64,000 nt of DNA from Oreocharis arfaki (Eukaryota > Chordata > Aves > Passeriformes > Paramythiidae), in contig VZRR01008077.1 in the NCBI GenBank assembly GCA_013398015.1, positions 960,826 through 1,024,825 of the forward strand. Reading direction: 5' to 3'. The notes beneath the pieces are model-generated. The model was not told where the DNA came from. It ran no database searches and saw only the letters and a program-made list of their open reading frames with translations. Positions 11,601-26,600 of the stretch are shown in pieces; positions within the stretch are counted from its first letter, which is position 1, and every line of letters starts with the position of its first letter. Made by a program: the position numbers and the translations under genes.

Positions 11601-14600
11601 TTCTTGGTCTCTTGCTGTTGGCAGTGGTTGCCATATGATGAAATACCATCATTCTGAAGAACGTATCAAAATCTGACTTGGAAAATAATGAAGTTATTTT
11701 CTCTCCTCTTCTTTATGGGAAGATTTTCCAGATCCTCACTTTTTTTATGGTTAGGGATCTCCTACTTTCTTCTTTACATTGATTCTGGATTACTGTTTTT
11801 CAGCTTGAATTTTTCACCACACAAGTGTCTGTAGAGAGCAGTCACACTCCATCTCAGCTTTACATTAAGTTAGGCTTTCTGTTTTTCTGACCATCTGAGT
11901 AGACAGTTGTTCTTTGTGATCAATATGTATGGCTTCCTTTAAATGTATAGAGCAGCTAGAGATAGAGAATGCTGAGGATCAGTGGAATAGCCACTGAATG
12001 GAAAGTAGAAAAGGATGGAAGATGGGATACAGAACTCTGATACATCAAACATATAAGCATAATAATGAGAAATGAAAAATTTAAAGCAGAGTATGAATAG
12101 GGGCTGCAGCCAGACATCAGGAGAAAGGAAGAGTAGAAAATCACTCTTACACAAAGAACAGAGAAAGGAGGAGGAGCATTTGGCTTTCAGTTTTTTCTTA
12201 ATCACAAATAGGAAAGTAATGATCAGTCTAGGTTTCATGCACAGAAATTGTTTCTATTTCTAAAGCAGATGACTGGGAATGTACTAGAAGAGAATATAAA
12301 AATCTTTGTTTTTCTGACAGCATTGTGGGCATGGGAGAAGAGTCAAAACTTGTTGAATTTTGGCAGCCTTTATCTTCTGATACTCATTTCATCAACTCTT
12401 AAATTTACAGAATTGTTACAGCATTTGTAATCACCTCCCATTCTCCCAGTATGAAATTATTCTCCACTTCAGACTGCTTAAATGACAATGTCTCTTCGAA
12501 GATCCTGTTGAAGACCCTGTCAGTTCTGGCAACTTTTCATCAATGGGCTCAAAGGGGGAGGAATCCTTAAGAAAAGAACATCTTTCAGTTGCTGGTTCCT
12601 GGCTGAACTGAATATTTCCATATGGATCAGCCCCCTGCGTCTCCTCTCTGCTGATTCTGCTCCATCAAATTTTTGTGGAGGGAGAGAGCAGGAGTCACAA
12701 GACAGTCTATTAAATATGAGAAAAATGTCTTCTTTCAGAGTTCCTGCATAGGAACTTTGAGAGCAGAAAGATTGAGACCAATTGTGAAAATGAACACTGG
12801 TCTGACATCTCTCTCTTTCCTTAAATATCAGTGTAATAAGTGTTTCTGCTAGACAGAGTGAAAAATAAAAATCAAAATCATTGTAATACAACATCAAGCC
12901 CCAATTAATTTTAATGCTGCATTCAGAAAGCACCACTTTGCAAGTAACTTATAAAAGTAGAGACATTTGTGCCACTGCATCTCCAGAGGAATGCTTTTAT
13001 GTTTGAAATGTATCAGACCCTTTTGTGTGGGTGAACTGGCTGGTGCTTAACAAATTTTTGTCATCGATAAATAGGGTCCCTCATGCAGAATTTTTTGTTC
13101 AACCATTAGAAAATGTAATTACTTCTGAGAAGATCTGGCATATAGTGGTGGTTGCAGTAATATAGAAGCTCTTGTTTTTAAAATCAAGCATAGTTAGAGA
13201 GGTGAGAGGACTTGTTTTCCTGAGTAAAAGGCAGCAGAATTTAAAACTGTTCTATTCTCTATTATTATAGCTTCAGCAAGACATCCAGCTGCGTCAAAAC
13301 GAGGAATTACGAGAGGCACGAAAGAAGGAAAAAATGGAAACTGAGCTGAAAAATCTTCTAGATGAAATGGATAACAAGCAAGCTGAGATCCAGAAGTTAC
13401 AGCAACAAATAGAGAACAACACAGAGGAACAACTGAAAATAGAAAATAGTCTTAGAGAGCAGCAGGTAGAGTACATGGCACACTGTATTTATCAGGTCTA
13501 AGATTAGAGTAAAATGTGTAATTAAGAAGAAAATGGATTTTCCTGAGGGGAGAGGGAGGTAGATTATTTTAAGTTATTAAATTTTAAAAAACCTTTATTT
13601 TTATATAAATGTTAATTTACTAATAAATAAGTATGTAAAGCTTGCTGGCAGGTTTCAGATGGATTTCTCACAGAAATCAGTAGTGGATTGCAATGATATT
13701 GCTCATCTTGAAAAATCACAGCAAATGAGACATAGTCTGTGAAGAGCATGGATGATCTATAGGAGCAGGAGACTGCCGGATTGGACTTCTGACTATACTG
13801 CCAGTTTTGCTATTGATTGTGTCTAGTGGCATTGGTAAAATTATTTCACCTCCATCCCCTTCTTTCTTTTTTCACAATAATTTTTATCTGCCTCTCAAGC
13901 CTGTGAAAGGGCAAAGAAGTGTCATCATAAACCTTTTTGATTGATTTTCCTCATTCTGTTTCTAAAAACTTTATCTGGAAATGTCCTAACATAGTGTTCT
14001 GCAAGTGTGTGAATTTTCAGGTTTTCAGTCCATTTCCCCTGACTTTGAGAAACTCTCACAGAAGCAATTTCAGTAAATGGCAGGGGAGATCTCATCACTG
14101 TAAACCAGTCCTAGCTCACGGGAAACTTCCTTGTGAGTTGTGTGTATTTTGTAAATTTATGACTTTTATGGCTTTTTCTTTCCTTTTGGTCTGTGAAATT
14201 GTGAAGGTAGAGGTCTGTAGAGGTAGACGCCAATTTTTAGTCAACATGAAGTCTTAATAAAATACTTAACGTAAAGAGATACAGAGAAGACTTGATTATT
14301 TCTCTGAATATCATTGATTTGATGCAGCTTTTGAGGGCAGCTCTATCATCTTCCAGGACAATCACATTGTATATACAATTCCTGGTTCTGTTTCATTCTT
14401 TCTCCTTTTTATAGTCTCTTTCAGCCTTTCAAAGTGTAGGTTTTAGGGGCATTCAATTATCCAAACTGTCCCGGAAACCAAGAGTTCACATAAAATGCTG
14501 TGTGTGGGCTAATTAACCAGACTTCTGCATTGTCTTTCCTGCCTGTGCTGGCTTGAAGGTGTCTGTGAAGGCCATGCATGGTCTTTTGCTAGAATTCTGT

Positions 14601-17600
14601 CCAAAACACAGGCTATCAAACTCTGCAAAGGTCAGGGTAGAGATCTGCAAAAGAAGGTGACACAGCTAGTGCAATTTCATCAGGTTATTGTCTCAACTGA
14701 ATTGTAGTTGTTTGCGATGCCTGCTCTTATTATAATTATACTTACTCCCTTATTATAAATTTCTGATAAAATATCCTTTCTTGCATGGCATTGAAAATGG
14801 TTTGATACAGCTGCTATTAGTTTTATCACACCCCTGTCCAAGTCTCAATAAAGGATTGCCTGAAGCAGTGTTATCCTGACATTTGCAATACAAGGAAGAG
14901 CATTGCTTGTTTATATACTAGATTCTACTTCTCTTCCTTTAATGTTTTTAAGGGCGTAATATATATTGACTTCATCAGGAGTGAAAAATATGATGGTTGT
15001 TTTTTCCTCATTTATATCTGTAAAACTGCAAGGAAAGTTCCATCAAGCAGGAGATAAGTCTGATAGCTCCAGTATTGAAATATATGTTCTGTATAGAAAC
15101 CACAAACCCACTATTCCAGATGCTTGGCTAAAGACAAAGAGGAAAATGCTTTGTCCTGGTCTCAGCAAACCGTGTACCCAGAGAAATGTTATCAGCACAT
15201 TAATGTAGAATGCTTGCTCATAAAACAGAGCTCCCCTGCCCTCTGCTGCTTGAAGTAATTTGAACCTCATACTCATTTTCAGTAATTGTATGTAGCAAGT
15301 TGTAGTCTATGATGGTTGCCAAATGCCTAACAAGAAGTAAAATATCTGTCTACCACCTGCAATAGAGACCTGCTAAGCTTCCAGAAAAAAAAAAAGACAC
15401 TGGATGTGCTATTCATTAGAAATTATGATTTCTCCATGTCATTATAACCATGTATCATATTCAACATTAGTAATTTCATCAGCAATGAAGAGTGGTTTTT
15501 AGGCAGACAACAATCTGCAGCAGCTTTTATCTTATGGGTAGCAGGAAGGTTCTGTCTTCATGTATATGTAGGTATTGTAATGAGATTTAAAAGAATTAAT
15601 AGGATTGTTCTTTCATCTAACAGAGCTTGAATGAAAACGCTGGTAAGGAACTTGAGCAATTGAAGATGAAAAATCAAAAGCTCACGCAAGAGAGTGAGCA
15701 GCAGAGTGCAATGATTGACGATGTGTTGAAGGACATTGGTCAGAAGACAGCACAACTGAAAGTAAGTTCCAGAAGGTGCATCCTACCAGCTCTATCATTC
15801 CAATGACGTCTTACCACCTGGGACAGGGATGACTTCAGTTCTTGTCCTGATAGTTCCCCATGGGTAGTTTTGGAGGAAACTTGAGTAGTTTTTAGGAATA
15901 GGTCTGGTTGATGCTAGATGCCATTCTTTCTATGGCTGTACCATGGTCATGGTAGTGTCAAACCCTCTCACCTGACAATGTAGCACCTGTTCTCTTGGAG
16001 GAGTTGTTTCATAAAACACATGAACCAAAATGATTAACACACTCTGTTCATCAAGGATATGTGGTCACAAACATGGGGTCTTTTTTCAATCCTGAGATCT
16101 TCAAATAAGAGCAATAACTTTCTTACAATGATTAACATAATTCGAATTTTGCCAAAATCCATTGAAAAATATTAACAAATTTTAGCAATGGTATCCTCGA
16201 TAGTTTCCACCAAAGGCAATTGCTTTCAACACTAAAATTCCCGCCCCGTATCTGTTGAGAAAGTTAAATATAAATAACTAAGATGGTATTTACCTTCAGA
16301 TTTTTTTTTTTTTTTTGCCTGACTTCACATTATTTAAGAGTCATTTTACTCAGAAGCAGGTGAGTTTCGATTGCGGAAGAATTACAGGATTCCTGCATAT
16401 TCTTTTTAGGGTACTTTGAGAGCCCTTGTGACAAAGTGTAATGTATAGATGTTGGATTCTATTATGCCATTTACCATATCTTGAATTTTGTGTCATCATT
16501 GGGCTTAAAACACTAAACATTAGAAAATTCAGGTAGAAAATAATTATCTCCTTGAGTTTTACTGAGTATAACTAGTTCACCTAAATAAAAAACTTGTTTG
16601 CCAACAGAGACCGTTAGTCTGATAGAAACGAACCCCTGACAGATTAAAAGCTCAGTTCATAACTAATACAACATAGATAATTCTGATTTAGATCCTTAAC
16701 AGAGGATGGTAGGAGCTTTCTTTCTGTTGTATTTTATTAGGCAAATGGAAGAATGTTTTTCTTACCCATTTGAAAAACGAATTACTGTCTTTTCCAGGTT
16801 ATCTAGTTTTATCATTACTTCTACCAATACCATAATTGTTTAACAGTTTACAAATATGACAAATAGGACTTCAGAGTGTCAGAGGATTTTGGTTCTATGA
16901 TCTTACCCTGATTTCAGGAAAAGTTGATGGAACTTTTAGAGTCATGCACATGGACTTGTGGGAAGAAAAAAATAGAAGATACTGCTCAGCCAGTAGTTAA
17001 GCCAGCTGCTAAAGCTCCTTAAGAGCCCCAGTCATGATATGGGATGCAGTTTTTGTAGGGATTGTGTCTGCAATACCATCCTGCAGTGTACTGAGTGCTA
17101 GGCAATGTGAATTGTTGAAGTACTCTTAAACCTCTTGAAGGTTATTGTCAGTAAGATGGGCAATACTGACAATTGTAAGGAGGAGATTCCTGATATCCCG
17201 GAGGAGATTTCGTAGTAGGATTCCCCATCTCACAGAATCGATATCTGAGGCTGTAAGTGGAACACTGTAGTCTGTGATGGCTGTAAAACCTAACAGTGGC
17301 ACTGAATTATACAAAGAAGTTATACTTACTTCTTAAAAGGAAAAAGACTGATTTCTGTTGGTGATTGTGGGTTATGTTTGCCAGTAACCAGTTATGCAGT
17401 ATTTTGATTGATTATTTTTTCCTCTATTGTATAGCAAATGAGACAGACTCTAGATTTTGGTTTTTCTTTGAAGCCATAGGTTATAAAAGAATGCAGATAA
17501 CACATACATGCTATTTAGGGGCATGCAATCAGACCACACTACAGAAATCTTTCTCATCACAGTCACTGTGCCTAGTACTTCAAATGAAGATAGAGCTGCC

Positions 17601-20600
17601 TGTGTTTAATCTGCAGGACTAATTGGGTAGCGCTGTGTGAGGTTTGCAGCTGGTGGTTCTTTATTGATCATCTTCAGCCCTAAAGTGTAAGATTTGATTA
17701 TCATTTTCCTTTCTCAAGCTGGCTTTGTTTAAATTATTTTAAATATTGTTCAATTAGCTGATTATCTTTCTGCAGCTGGCCCACAGCGCTTATATGTTTT
17801 CTTCCTGAGTTTCATGGAGTAAGTGTATGCCAAATACAAAAGCATTTTCTTCTTTCTTTCTGTGGATGCTTTCTCTCCCCTTTCCTTGTTGCTATTCCGT
17901 AGGAGGCAGAGGATGAAGCAGCTCAGATGCGCCTTGAAATTTCAAAGCTGAGCAAAATGAGAGATGTTCTCCAGAATAAGCTGCGTACTGCAGAGGAACA
18001 AAAAGTTGATGCAGACCATGAAAGAAGCATGCTAAAAAATCAAATAATCAGACTGGAGAAAGGTAGGTGCCTAGCAGATAAGTGGATCTGTTTTCTGAGT
18101 TCTTTTAAGTTATTCTAAGTACCCAAATAAGCATTAACATCATCAGCTGGTACCTAGGGTTGTAAAACCTGTTCACAGCTAATTGAACTGGTCATGTAAT
18201 GGCAAGGCTTTGAAAAAAGTCCACTTAATTGTTTCTGCATTTTTAACACCTGTATGATTTAAACCCAGGATTTATTCTCTTTCCTCTTTTTCTCTAGAGT
18301 TAGAGACAGCCAAAAAGCAGGCAGAGATTGACAAGAGAACAACAGATGGGCTCGTGAGGGAAAGGGATATGCTAAACCAGGTGAGTTTGCACTGGTCACA
18401 GTGATAAGCCTCACAGCTTGAGAATGAAACGTCCATAGCTTAAACATTCACATCAACCCACAAATGCAGAATACATAACGTTAAGTTAAAGCTTTCAGAT
18501 TTCCTTAACCAGATTCATGAACTACTTTTTTTCTGTGCACTGACATAGTGTTAGTGTCCATAAACACACAGAAGATTTCTAAGTTTTAACATATAAACTA
18601 TCAGGGAGTTCAAACTGCAAACCCATTATTTGGTATCCGAAGAGTTCATTACATCTTTTTTTTTACACTCTGTGTATTATGAAGTTTAGTATTAATCTAG
18701 GCAAAGGAAGCCTTTGATAATAAAAGAACAATCCAGAATGCTGATACACTGGGTAGCGGCTTGGCAGGCTGTTTGAGTATTAATCCTTGCTTTTAGGTCT
18801 GTTTCTCATACTGATTGTTTCCCATCAGCCCAAGGTTCTTATACTGCAGTATAGCATCTCATGTTTATCCCGAAGTGTTATCTACTAAATTCAATGCTAA
18901 AAGATGATTTCTCATGTGCTTTATTTGGTGTCGATTCACTGTCCTGTGTCTTGAATCTAGCAGAGGCTCTGATTTGACAGGTAACAAATATTTGTTTTGT
19001 ATAGGGAGAAAATTTTAAAGCGGGACTAGGAGGCTGGTTTTGTAAAGATATGTTGATGTTTTCTGCTTAATCCTTATGCAAAATTTTACAGTAAGCTTGG
19101 TTAATTTCAAGCTTGAACTTTCTATTTAAAACATGAGAAGGAAGAGTGTTTGGCTTTATTGTTGATGTTACTGGCTATTGGCAGGCTTTACAATCAAAAT
19201 GCCTTAAAGCTTACCTAAAGCTGGTAAGAATTTTCCAGTCATTAGTTATATCCTCTTGTAAACAATCCTGTCAATTTTTTTGTAATGCAGACACTAGTGT
19301 ATTAACCTCAAATCAGAAAAAGCCCTATTTAGCAGCTATGCTAGAGATTTTGTTTTTTAAATCAGATTTGAGGTTCAAGTATTTCAACTGAACAAATTAG
19401 ATAAGGGGTAATAACATTGAAAAGTCCGTAATCCACTTTGACAATGGCATGCTTTTGTCATAGTGGTGACAGAGTTGCCTTTTCAGTTCAAGACTCATTA
19501 TTTTTTTGTTCTCTGTAGAACTTGATCAAGGCTACAAATGCTACTCAGAAGCAGATAGATTTGGTGAAGCTCCATGAACAGTCAAAACAGAACTTGGAAT
19601 CAGAAATCCAAAGTTATAAGATAGAAGCTCAGAAACAAAGGAAGATTATTTACCAATTGGAGAAGGAGAGAGAGAGTTTCATCAATGAAATGAGTGACCT
19701 CAAAGAGAAGGTAGGAACAGCTCTTCGTGCAAATGGTTCTTTCCTGTCTTACTCTCAAAACTGTATAGATGATATATTAATTTTCTAACATGCAGTGGGA
19801 GAAAGCTTGGATCGGTGGTCTTCATACAGTTACAGATCTTTCTTGTTGTCAGTGCGTGTTGCCTGCTACTGCTTCAGGTTTCTCTAGGGAAACCCTATCA
19901 ATGGAGGAGAGACTTGTTAATTCTGTGAGAGACTTGGAGTCCAGCCATGTATTGCTCTTATTCAGCAATCAGTTGGGAAATGAAGCTAGGACTGGAGTTC
20001 AAACCAAGGCCTCTTGACTTATACATGAGTCCCACAGTTGAAACTTTCATATGTTGTTGGAAGTTATACTTTGATTGTCCTGTCTTATCTGCAAAAGACC
20101 TTATCTTGCATATGACCACTGTCCTAAAATCGAGGCCAGTGAGAGCTAACGGTGCTGAACATCTTTGTAAGGTACTTAACATTTTGAAGGATTACTCCAG
20201 TATGTGAAAACATCTATCCATGTTCAAGATACTCTGCAAAACAAATTTTCCAAGAGCAGCTGCAAAGAAATACTGCATAAAATTTGTGTTGCCTGCTGAC
20301 CATTATTATGTGTAACTTTATTCCTGATGGAATAAGATCAGGAACATGATTTTAACATGTTCCATTAATTGCTGAGTATAACATTGAAAAGCCCTCCAAG
20401 AATCTCATTGATTTACTGGGATTAGTTTTCAAGTGGTTTCAATTCACAAGTTATTTGCTATCTTTTCACTGTAAAATTATCCTTCCAACTTCATGTGACC
20501 AGGGGCTTTTAAATCATTTTGGAATGGTATATGCTCCATTGCCTGGAATACCTCTTGTCATTTCCATGTAAATAATATTCTAGAAAAGTGAGATTTGTCT

Positions 20601-23600
20601 TTGTTGCAAAGTCATATTTTGCTTCTTTTCCTCATAGTGCATTTTTAAGAGTGTAGATATGAGTTAAGAACATTGTAAACTAGGGCCAGAGAGTAATTCA
20701 TAACACTCAGAACTACAAGGCTCTTTCTTTTAATTCTCTTTGGGGTTGCCCATAGTATTTTGATGGTGAGAATGACAAATGTTTGCTTGCTTACTTTTTC
20801 TTTTTTTTCCCCTGCCACTTTGGGTGTAAATTTTCTATCGCTTCTTATAAGGCAGAGGCTCAGTAAATGGCTTATGACACTTGAGCTGTTTATATAATCA
20901 TGCCTGCATTGTGACTGCAAGTTTCCAAAGGACTTGCAGGCTTCCTTGGCTCACCAAAGGGGCAATTCCTGACTCCACTTACAGGCGAAGAGCAGCAAGA
21001 ACAGGTCTGAGCACGGGAGTATGTGAGACAATGGTCTTGTCCTTCAAGTCGAAATGCAGGGTAGGAGGACATAGGATCTGGATTATTATGTAATTAGGTA
21101 ATATTTAGGTTCAGTGTTTGACCTATTCAGACTTGAGAAGCTGTGGCAAAACTACAGGAGTTGTTTAACAGCCGGTGGGAAATGAGCTACTGAAGGTGGT
21201 AAGTCTGTGGCCAGTCAGTGCTCTTCTGTCACCTTTTGCCACCAAGATGGTTTTGCAGGAGGTTGCAGCCCACCTTTGGAATTGAGTAAGAGCTGGAAAA
21301 AAGCCAAACCCATCTAAGCCCAAGGATGTAGCCATACTGACTCTGAAAGCTGTCTGGCTATTTGGAACAGCATAGAGTCTACAGAGCTGCAGAATTCACC
21401 TTTCAAAATCATCATTTACTATTAACTGATGAACAGAGTCAGCAAAGTTATATGCGCAACAGTAAAATATTTTTGGGGTGAGAATGCATGCATTCAGACT
21501 TCCTCTTCTAACTCTTGCCTTGACTGACTGCTGTTTTTCAAGTTAATGTCATTTGTCGAGTAGTCTTACTTCTTGATTAGCCAGCACAAGTGAGAAAAAA
21601 AATCTGTTCTTTGCTCTTTGTTATGTAGCATGTATTACTGAGTACAACTGTTAGCAGAATATTTCCTTTTTGAATTGAAATTCTTAAATTATGAAATCTT
21701 GGTTTCTCTGTGTAAGGTTTAGGCTGCTGAAAAGGAGGCAGTGAAGTATACCTTTCAGTCCCATCTGAACTGTTCTGACTTTGTTTTCTGAGGGGTCACA
21801 AAACCAGTCTCTAATATGTTGGCTTTTTTCAAAAAAAGCCTTTTAAAATATTAAGTTTACGGTTAACAACCTATCCAGGAAAATGAAAAGATATATTTCC
21901 TTTTTTAAATTCATATGATCTTTTGGAAAACCCAGTGTTCAACTTCATTCATTATCATATCATTAGGGCCATGGCAGTACTTCCTGGAGTGGTTAAAAAT
22001 GGATAAGCAAGTAAAGACAGTACCATTATGGACACACTGAGTAGGTTCATTGAACTAAACAGGTAACCAGTATCAGGTGATAGTTGAGTGTACAGATAAA
22101 GATGATGATACAGGAAAAACTATGAATACCAAATCCTTTCTGCTTGGCTTTGGGCCCTCACTGCCAAATCTGAGAGGTGTAGTGTGCCTATCGACTAAAT
22201 GTGAATTGAGGATGCTCAGCCTCCCATGGGGCTATGTTGTGAAACACTGCATGTATCTTTTCTGTATTTATAAGAAAGAATTATTTGGGTTTAAACATTC
22301 TTGAAAAAGCAAAGTCAGCATCCAGCCTGTGAGCACAACTCAGAAAACTTTGTCCACAATCTTACTGCACTTATATTGTATCAAAACCAAGCAAAACCCT
22401 TACAAATGCAGTGACCTACTTTCAAATCTTGCTCCAGCCTATGATCACCACAGTGCAGATAGAAAACATGCCTTATTGATTTCTTCTCTGTGCTATTACT
22501 ATTGGCAGATTGTTTAAACAGCAAAGGAAAAGGCACGAGTAGGTAATAAACTGGGACTGTGTTTTTGTATTGCATTGTAAGCAGTTCCTGGGATCATCTG
22601 AAGTCAGCTACAATGTGATGGAATTGTATTCCTGCTTCTGTAATAAAATTTTTAATATTTAGCTCTCCACTATCTTCAAAGTTGGTTGGAGGTACCTGGT
22701 TGGAGGTATATTTAATTATTTAAGCTCCTGCCTCATAGCTAGGCCTCCCCAAGGCTTTACTGCTACGGAAGGGACAGCACTGTAAACTGCAAACTTTGCA
22801 GTTATTGACTATTTGATGTAAACATTTGTTTTCTTCTGCTGCTTTGGCATATAAACATGAATTTCAGCCCAAACCTCTGCCTTCAGAAGTGGAGTCAGGA
22901 GAACTGGATATGAACTGCGTTTGGAAATGGACTTCTCTCCTGAATTTTGTCTGTATGATTCCTCAGCTTTTTTTTTAATGCCTAATCTTTTTCCTAGCTT
23001 TAAGGATAGCGTTGTTTTCTCCTCCTGGGTAGTGAACCTGGTAAACTGTGTTTTTGATGTGTGTACTCCTTAGTATTGTTTTTATTTCTTATTTTTTTGT
23101 AATGCTGAATTCAATGTGAATGCTGCTTCCTTGAGCTCCTCAGTTTTCAGCTTTGCATAGCAGGAGAAAAGTTCTTGGGTTTTAAAAAACAATTTAGAAG
23201 CTCATCATAATGATTAACAACTCTTTGTATTTTTGCCCCTCTAACATAGCAATTATTATGTATTTTTATGGTGGTAACTGCTTAATAAAGATGTCTATAA
23301 AATTTTGCATTTTTGTTTATTGATTCTGCATGTGATCATCTTCCTTCTGTAGCCTAAAATACTCCGTTCTCCTTAGGTAATCTTAATGTAATTATTTCTA
23401 ATCTTTCATAGAAGCAACTAATGGTGATTACCTACTTATTTAGACCAAGTGTAAGTTACATTAACTGACTTTCTTATTATAGTAATTATATATAAACAGT
23501 TTGTGATCATCAACTGTGATCACATGTTCATTATAAAAATTGGGTTGTTAGAATATAAGAGTACGTGCAGGGCTTCTTGGAAAAACATGTGTGTTAATTC

Positions 23601-26600
23601 ATCATATCATACAGCTGACATCCAAAACAACATCCAAAATCTAGGTTTTCTTCATAAATAAACTAAGTCTATTCTTGATTGAAACTGTTTATGTTGATTT
23701 TATTGCATCCATTTCAGTAGCTTGTTTTTAAATTAAGTACGTGCACCTCTATAAGTTTTAGTCCTGGGCAAAACCTACGTATCAGATTAAAATACAATGT
23801 TGTCCCACATAAGCAAGTCAGAAAGGTTAAACTTGTATTTGGATTGGAGTAATTTTCAGCTGTAGTTAAAACTGCTTATCACAGAGATTTGAACTCGTCG
23901 TCTTAGAACAAAATCACAAACTTTGTCTCATCCTTCTAATCTTGTGATGATGGTTTAATCATGCTAATTTCTTTCCTTTCCTTTTGCTCCAGATCCTCCA
24001 TAACATGAAAGACCTTGAAATACATCAAATGCAGATCTGCGACTATGAGAAGGAAATACAAGTGCAAGGGATTAAACTAAAACAGCAGCAAAACCTTTGT
24101 GAAACTCTGAGATCAGAGAGAACCTTGTATAGTAAAAATCTGATTGAAGCTAAGGTAGAAAGATAGATTTTTCCTTGTGTTTCTCTCTCTGCTCTTTTTT
24201 TTTTTTCGTGGTATAATTTTAATTCGTTAAAGAAAAGCTCGGTGGATCAATGGCAGAAGGGGTTTCTGCATTCCTGTGGGCTTGGGGAAATGAATTTTTT
24301 GGGTCTCTGAAGTTTTATCTACACCATTTGTATTTGGGCTGGAAATTTCCACAGTCATCATGTGGAAATATCCCTGCTTCAAACCATGCGTAAAATCATG
24401 GTACGCTGGAGCTATGGAATCGTAAAGCCATCCTGCCTCCAGTCTGTTTTATCCCTTTAGGAGTTGTATGCATGTATGTGAAATAGGGTATAAGGGGAAG
24501 AAGATTGCCTCCTTAGCCCTGAATGAGTATGCACAATACTGTGAGTAATGATTAGGAAGCAGAGAGAACACTTTCCCAGCTGAAGTGAAATTTTCTGACA
24601 AGAACCAAATGCTTCCACTTTGCTTGTTCCTTTCAGAGAATGGAGAGACGATTCTCTCATTCCTCAGGAGACGATTCTCTCCTCCTTGGGGATCTCACTA
24701 GCAATACTAGAAGAAAAGAACAGACTTAAGGATATATTCTGTTATTCTGATGTAAAGATCTAAAATACTACACAAATCCTATTGTAATTGGCAGACATTT
24801 GGACCCTGGATAGCTGTTATTCACAGCCTTGGGTTATTTCCAAATGAGTATTTATGGCATAAACATGTATAGTAAATTACAAATTTGTACTTAGGTTTGA
24901 ATAGGTGGGTGCTTGGTTTGAGAAGCAGATGGGAACGAACTGTCAAAGTTCCTATCCAGCTGTGTGCTGAATTTTATGAGGAATGAACCGTTTTGCCATT
25001 TATGTGGGATGCTTTACTTGACCTTAGTCAGCCTCTCATCAGTGGATGCAGTGCTGGGATTCTTGCTGCTCCCAAACAATCTCTCAGGAGAAATAAGGTT
25101 GAAAAATCACAATGCTGATTTTTTTCCTAGTTATTTTTATTTTAAAACACACAACATAAATTTGGTTATTTATAAAGAATGGGCATCTATGTGCTGAGTT
25201 AGAAAATGGAGCAGCCTTTTGGGCATTGGTTTTTGAATGTTACATGGTGGTAACACTATGCTGTTCACAGTTCCAGTTGTTTTAGGCCAGTGCTTAGACT
25301 TTAATAGCTTATTTGTCATACTACAAAGCTCTTTAAGCAAGTCTTGTGTGAGAAAATAGCTGACCCCAAAAGATCTTTTGGCCAAGGCAGTGTTATGTTT
25401 AGCAATGAGAAAAATAGCTATTCAATGTTCAATAACAGGTCAGCCAGTCATGAAAGAAAAAAAAGAGCATTGTTTTAAACATTATGGTAAATTCTTTCTC
25501 CTTTTTGTAAGTAAAATTGCACGAGCTTGTTTAGATAAAGCTAGATGCAAGTATTTTTGGATTGCTTAATCTGAAATGATCTCATCCCCACTGTGCCCAT
25601 GATCTCTAGAGTACCATAATATCCAAGTCAGTAAAATGGAAAGGGCATCCTGTCAGGCTGTTGTTATGATATAAATACCTGATGCTTTCATCCTGGGGGT
25701 TTCTTTTGGTGTTAGGAGTTTGTTTATTTAAGCAAGTTGTTTAGGAGACCAGTTTGCAAAATTGTGTGTTGTTACTGTTCTACATCAAGTAAAATATTAA
25801 AAATGTATTTGGATGTGTCTGGGCTCTATATGCTAAATCTCTGTCATCTTTTACAACACTGAAGAGATTTATAGGCTATGTAGCAAAGACATCTTTTAAT
25901 AACTTTTTCTTCCACAAAAGTCACTGAACATGCAAACAGTTGGGCCCAATGATGTATCACTACTAATCAGTACTTTCTCTGTGCTGTTTGGGTGAAGATT
26001 GCCATGACTCAAGATCTTGGTTAGCTACATTAAGCACTTCACGCAAGAACATATCCCTCATTAGTCAAGTAAATCCCCACTCATGGTGGACAGTACTGAA
26101 AGAGCTTTAAGCTACCCTTGTTTGGTACTGGAAGAGGATGTATTCGCATGAGAGATTATGATGTTTTCTCTGTGAGGTGGTAGGTTCTAGCAGAGGAATA
26201 ATAGCTTCTGAAGCTGCTTTCATTACATCCAGAAGAACATATCTGTCTAAGCATTGACTCTGTTAGGTTCCATTTCACGGCATAACATGTGCTGTCGCTG
26301 TGCTGAGCTGAAATGTTCGTTTTGTACAGGCAGGCACCTTTGTGCTGTGAGTAGAAGTATTCCTACTGACCTGATCTCTCTACAGTGCTACCAGCCCTTT
26401 TGCTCTGTGTTTGAGCTTAAAGTATATGCTGAATATTCTCACAGAGCCTTCTCAAACGCTGAGCCCTCTTTTGCCCCTTGCACCTCTGTGCAAGCTGGCA
26501 TATATTAGTATCTTACTTAGGGCTATGTTTGCTTGCACAAAACCAGCTTCTCTCCAAAGATTTTTGCCCAACTATGTACAACCTTATTGGAAAAGCACAT

